Shown: positions 61,236-64,000 of the stretch, piece after piece
Layout of the letters: each line of letters starts with the position of its first letter
Position numbering within the stretch: the stretch's first letter is position 1
From: Brachybacterium sp. Z12
GTDB taxonomy: Bacteria > Actinomycetota > Actinomycetes > Actinomycetales > Dermabacteraceae
DNA length: 64,000 nucleotides
Assembly (NCBI RefSeq): GCF_014400405.1
Contig: NZ_CP060496.1
Span: forward strand, 806,001 to 870,000
Reading direction: 5' to 3'
Position numbers and translations under genes: made by a program
The notes under the pieces: generated by a model
The model's input: the letters and a program-made list of their open reading frames with translations, nothing else
The model's database searches: none
Told to the model about the DNA's origin: nothing

Positions 61236-61720
61236 TCAGAGGCCGCGAGCCATCTTCAGCCAGGCGCTGTCGGGGTCGCCCTCGACGATCTCCCAGCGGT
61301 CGCCGGTGTCGACGAAGCCGAGGCTCTCGTACAGGGACCGGGCGCCGGTGTTCTCGGGACCGACGTACAGGGTGATCGTGTCGGCGCCGTCCTCGCGGGA
61401 CCATTCGAAGACCGCCTCGGCGAGCTTCGCGGCGATGCCGCCGTGACGGGAGGTGGGCGTGACCCACATGGCCTGGAGCTCGCGCTCGTTGGCGGGGAGT
61501 CCTCCTCGCGCCGGGCCGCCACGACGGCGACCGGCTGATCGTCCTCGACTGCCAGGAACCAGGCGGCTTCGCGCACGCGCTGTTCCCAGACGGAGTCCTC
61601 GTAGGTGGATTCCTTGTCCCAGCTCTGCCCGAAGGCGGCAGGATCGGTGCTGAGGGACCGAAGACGGATCTCGCGCACGAGCGACCAGTCGTCGTCGTGG
61701 GCGCGGATAATGTCGGCCAT
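61236..61720 (-). CDS. GNAT family N-acetyltransferase
   Basis: About 161 residues after restoring a base near 61500. Marks: MADIIRAHDDDWSLVREIRLRSLSTDPAAFGQSWDKESTYEDSVWEQRV (typical of this GNAT branch), LQAMWVTPTSRHGGIAAKLAEAVFEWSRE, ITLYVGPENTGARSLYESLGFVDTGDRWEI. The C-terminus is six bases before the App1 start, so it may belong to the same operon (acetyltransferase - App1 - acetyltransferase). Substrate unknown. Confidence 0.82.
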
Positions 61721-61877
61721 GGGTGTCCTCCTGAGCCGTCGTTGCGTGGTCACGGGCCATCATGCCCTGGCGATCATGCTCTCGCGCTGCCCCGGGCACC
61801 GCATGCACTCCCGCCGACAGTGTACGTTCCTCGGCGGTTCTGCGCTCGCATCGCCCTGAGCTTGACACAATGGGGGC

Positions 61878-62396
61878 ATGTCCCCGATTCGTCTTCTCAC
61901 CGTCTGCACCGGAAATGTGTGCCGTTCACCGGCTGCGGCGGTGATGCTGCGCGTGGCGATCCAGGAAGCAGGCCTGGTCGGGCAGGTGGAGGTGGGGTCC
62001 TCCGGCACCAGCTGGGAGGCCGAGGGGATGCCGATGGACGATCGCACCGAGCTCGCGCTCGAGCGTGCCGGTTATGCGCGTCCCTTCGAGCACACCGCCC
62101 GCACCATCCACCTCACAGAGCTGCTGGCCTGGGACCTGGTGCTGCCGATGACGGCCGATCACGCCCAGAGGCTGCGCCGGATGGTGGATCAGGCCCCGGA
62201 GGGATCCTCCGTCCCCGAGATCAGGATGTGGCGGCGTTTCGAGCCCGGAGCGGATCCGGAGGCGCTCCCGACGGAGATCGCCGTCGATGATCCCTGGTAC
62301 GAGGGACAGGGTGCTTTCGATCGGACCATCCGCGAGATGCAGCAGAGCGTGCCCGGCATCATCGCGTTCGCCAGAGAGCTGCTCGAGCAGCGCTGA
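61878..62396 (+). CDS. low-molecular-weight protein tyrosine phosphatase
   Basis: 172 residues, unbroken. P-loop CTGNVCR (Cys10 nucleophile, Arg16) at the N-terminus in LLTVCTGNVCRSPAAAVMLR, DRTELALERAGY, and the general-acid Asp in the VDDPWYEGQGAFDRTIREMQ segment about residue 137. Dephosphorylates tyrosine, probably on envelope-polysaccharide kinases. CACAAT six bases before ATG suggests leaderless expression. Convergent with the stalk protein, only two bases between stops. Confidence 0.9.
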   Translation: MSPIRLLTVCTGNVCRSPAAAVMLRVAIQEAGLVGQVEVGSSGTSWEAEGMPMDDRTELALERAGYARPFEHTARTIHLTELLAWDLVLPMTADHAQRLRRMVDQAPEGSSVPEIRMWRRFEPGADPEALPTEIAVDDPWYEGQGAFDRTIREMQQSVPGIIAFARELLEQR

Positions 62397-62398
62397 GC

Positions 62399-63683
62399 TC
62401 AGTCCTCGGTGTCGTGCTTGCCGACGCTGTGTCGGCTGTGCCAGGTCGCGCCGACGAAGCCGGCCGTGGTGAGGAAGCCGATGACCAGCGCGGCGACGAG
62501 GACCTGACGCATCTGCCCGAAGGATGAGCCGGTGTCTTCGGTGATCGCATTGAACAGCCTCACCACCGGGCCGCCCTCGCCCGCGGCTGTGGTGGGCTGC
62601 GGTGACGGTGCGGGGGTGTGCTCGGCTCCTCGGCACCGACACCGCTGAACTCGGTCTCCTCACTGCTCTCGCTCTCCACCGGAGCGCTCGACGTCTCGGC
62701 GGGAGTCGGCTCGGGTTCGGGAGCGGACTCAGGCTCCGCGGGCGCTGGTTCGGGAGCGGGCTCTGCGGCAGGCTCCGCACCCTCGGGCTCGACGTTCTGC
62801 TCCTGCTCCGGGCTCTGCTCCGGGGTGAGGTCGGCTTCGGAGGAGGGGTCCTCTTCAGGGGCCGTGGGGGTCTCGCTCGGCTCGGGGGCGGGGGTGGTCT
62901 CGGGCGGAGTCTCTGGCAAGGACGGGGATGGGGACGGAGACGGGGAGGGAGTTGGCTTGGGCGAGGGGGACTCGGTCTCCTCGGGAGGAGGCGTGGATTC
63001 CTCGTCGCCGGGATCCGTGGACTCGCCAGGGTCCGTGGGGTCGTCGGTCCCGTCGGGCGGGTCGGATTCGTCGGTCTGATCGGTGTTCTCGCTGGGCGAG
63101 GGTTCAGCCGGCACGCTGCCTGGAGCGCTCACGCCCGGTACCAGGGTGGGCCCGCCCCCGCCCCCGCCCTCGGCGTCATCGTCGCCGGCGTCTGCGCAGT
63201 CCTCGGCGATGGTCTTGCTGAGCAGTGTGGGTACGACGGAGAGGGTTCCCGGGGCCGGGCAGTCCTCGTTGATGACAGGGGGTTCGGCGGGCGAGGAGGG
63301 CTCGCTGCCCTCGGGAGTCTCGCTGCCCGCAGGAGTCTTGTCCCCGAGGGTCTGCTCCTCGGTGGGCTCCTCGTCAAGGGACGGCTGCTCGGGGTCGTCG
63401 GCTCCTCGGGAGTCTCCTGCTCGGGCGCCGGCTCCTCGGGGCTGGTCGCCTTGACGTCTTCGTCGGGCTCCTGCGGGAGCTTCTGCTTTTCTTGGTGCTC
63501 TTCCTCTGTTTCGCCCTCGGTCGCGCCCCCAGGGTCATCCTCCGGGAGCGGGTCCGCGGCCTCGAGGGAGGGGGACTGCGTGGTCTCGGGGTCCGTGATC
63601 TCGGCGAAGGCGGGGGCCGCGGCGACAGGAAGTGTCATGGCGAGAGCGGCGGAGCAGGCGCACAGGCGTGAGCGCAGACGCAT
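62399..63683 (-). CDS. secreted Pro/Glu/Ser-rich stalk protein with C-terminal membrane anchor
   Basis: About 428 residues after restoring bases opposite the G runs at 62612-62616 and 63391-63394. Signal peptide MRLRSRLCACSAALAMTLPVAAAPAFA, then about 75 acidic residues, a short folded segment with two cysteines (NEDCPAPGTLSVVPTLLSKTIAEDCADAGDDD), a Gly run, and over 200 residues of acidic Pro/Ser/Glu/Thr sequence including a PSPSPS tract. One C-terminal helix (VLVAALVIGFLTTAGFVGATW) and a short basic/His tail anchor it; no LPXTG. Probably an extended cell-surface protein; function unknown. Confidence 0.7.
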
Positions 63684-64000
63684 AAAGCTGGCCCCCTCTC
63701 CTGGTCGCAAGCTCGGCAGCTGCGGTCGGTGTCATCTCCGGTGGGTCCGACGGAGCATATTACCCTACCGACCCTTTACTTTCGACCCCATCGTTCACCC
63801 CTCCCAAGGCCCGCGCAAGGGCGCTGTGCATGGCGCCACGACACCGTGACGTACGTAATGGTGGCCATTTCTTGACCATCTCTTTGCCGTCGACCTGCAT
63901 GAATGCCGGTCAACGCGGGATTCCACGCCCCAGCAGCCTCTGCGTGAGGGGCCGTGCGCGCACCCGGCGCTCCTCAAGGAAACGTCCCGAAAGCGTCGCG
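63684..64000. other. upstream region of the stalk gene, no gene seen
   Basis: 317 bases to the window edge. Composition drops in GC between 63755 and 63900 (TATTACCCTACCG, TTTACTTTCGACC), as expected for promoter DNA of the stalk gene, but no -10/-35 pair is clear enough to name. Nothing coding is convincing. Confidence 0.4.

Overview
The window is GC-rich chromosomal DNA with densely packed genes on both strands, many TGATG or ATGA start/stop overlaps, GTG and TTG starts, and promoters whose -10 hexamer lies 6-7 bases before an ATG with no Shine-Dalgarno site. Together with the gene families present (DUF5926, DUF222/HNH, WXG100, Ku/LigD, EhuABCD, YtrA-type GntR), this points to an actinobacterium. 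I would guess Micrococcales, and Brachybacterium or a relative is plausible but not proven. I see no phage, transposase, integrase or CRISPR array. It reads as ordinary chromosome carrying accessory metabolic modules.

A dominant property is that about 30 otherwise well-formed genes, including serS, ppc, pheA and ptsI, are split between two or more reading frames. I count about 41 single-base shifts, roughly 35 missing and 6 extra bases, mostly at G or C runs and on both strands. Restoring one base rebuilds a normal family member each time, often with a classical ATGA overlap to the next gene. I therefore annotate each as one gene over its full span and treat the breaks as probable sequencing or assembly indels. 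The exception is a short-chain dehydrogenase (21416-21985) that lacks an internal segment and looks truly degenerate.

Layout. 1-7.3 kb: the 5' part of a WXG100-calpain-like protease gene, a lipoprotein, DUF5926 and a family 2 glycosyltransferase, a large phosphatase-like membrane protein, and a GntR-GNAT-GNAT overlapping operon. 7.5-18 kb: DUF222/HNH protein, GNAT, pheA, tandem universal stress protein, YdeI-like protein, a diacylglycerol kinase divergent from serS, HAD phosphatase, and two coupled quinone/acrylyl-CoA-type reductases. 18-22.6 kb: YtrA-type regulator with ABC transporter behind an inverted-repeat operator, lipoprotein, PH-domain protein, tRNA-Ser(UGA), the degenerate SDR and a Ser-Ala-Gln repeat protein. 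22.7-28.2 kb: PTS module, with ptsI converging on mtlA-mtlD-ptsH. 28.3-33.8 kb: TVP38 protein, ABM monooxygenase, and a sugar-type ABC importer led by an SsuD-like flavin monooxygenase. 33.9-37.5 kb: divergent ku and ligD (non-homologous end joining).

38-46.9 kb: cold-shock protein, GH78 alpha-L-rhamnosidase, M50-like membrane protease, lipase maturation factor, zinc alcohol dehydrogenase, bioY, YdcF-like protein and DUF6328. 47-49.6 kb: tagaturonate epimerase (uxaE) divergent from a LacI regulator, with a palindromic operator between. 49.6-58.4 kb: HhH/DUF1801 protein, Bcp peroxiredoxin, tRNA-Ser(GCU), a FadR-type regulator divergent from ehuBCDA (ectoine uptake) with an operator in the ehu promoter, and ppc. 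58.5-64 kb: aldo/keto reductase, GNAT, App1 phosphatase, GNAT, low-molecular-weight protein tyrosine phosphatase, and a secreted acidic Pro-rich stalk protein with a C-terminal membrane anchor.

Physiologically the window describes a soil, plant or host-surface heterotroph that takes up mannitol, oligosaccharides, ectoine and uronate-derived sugars, feeds PEP carboxylase and the PTS, and carries a two-component NHEJ system.
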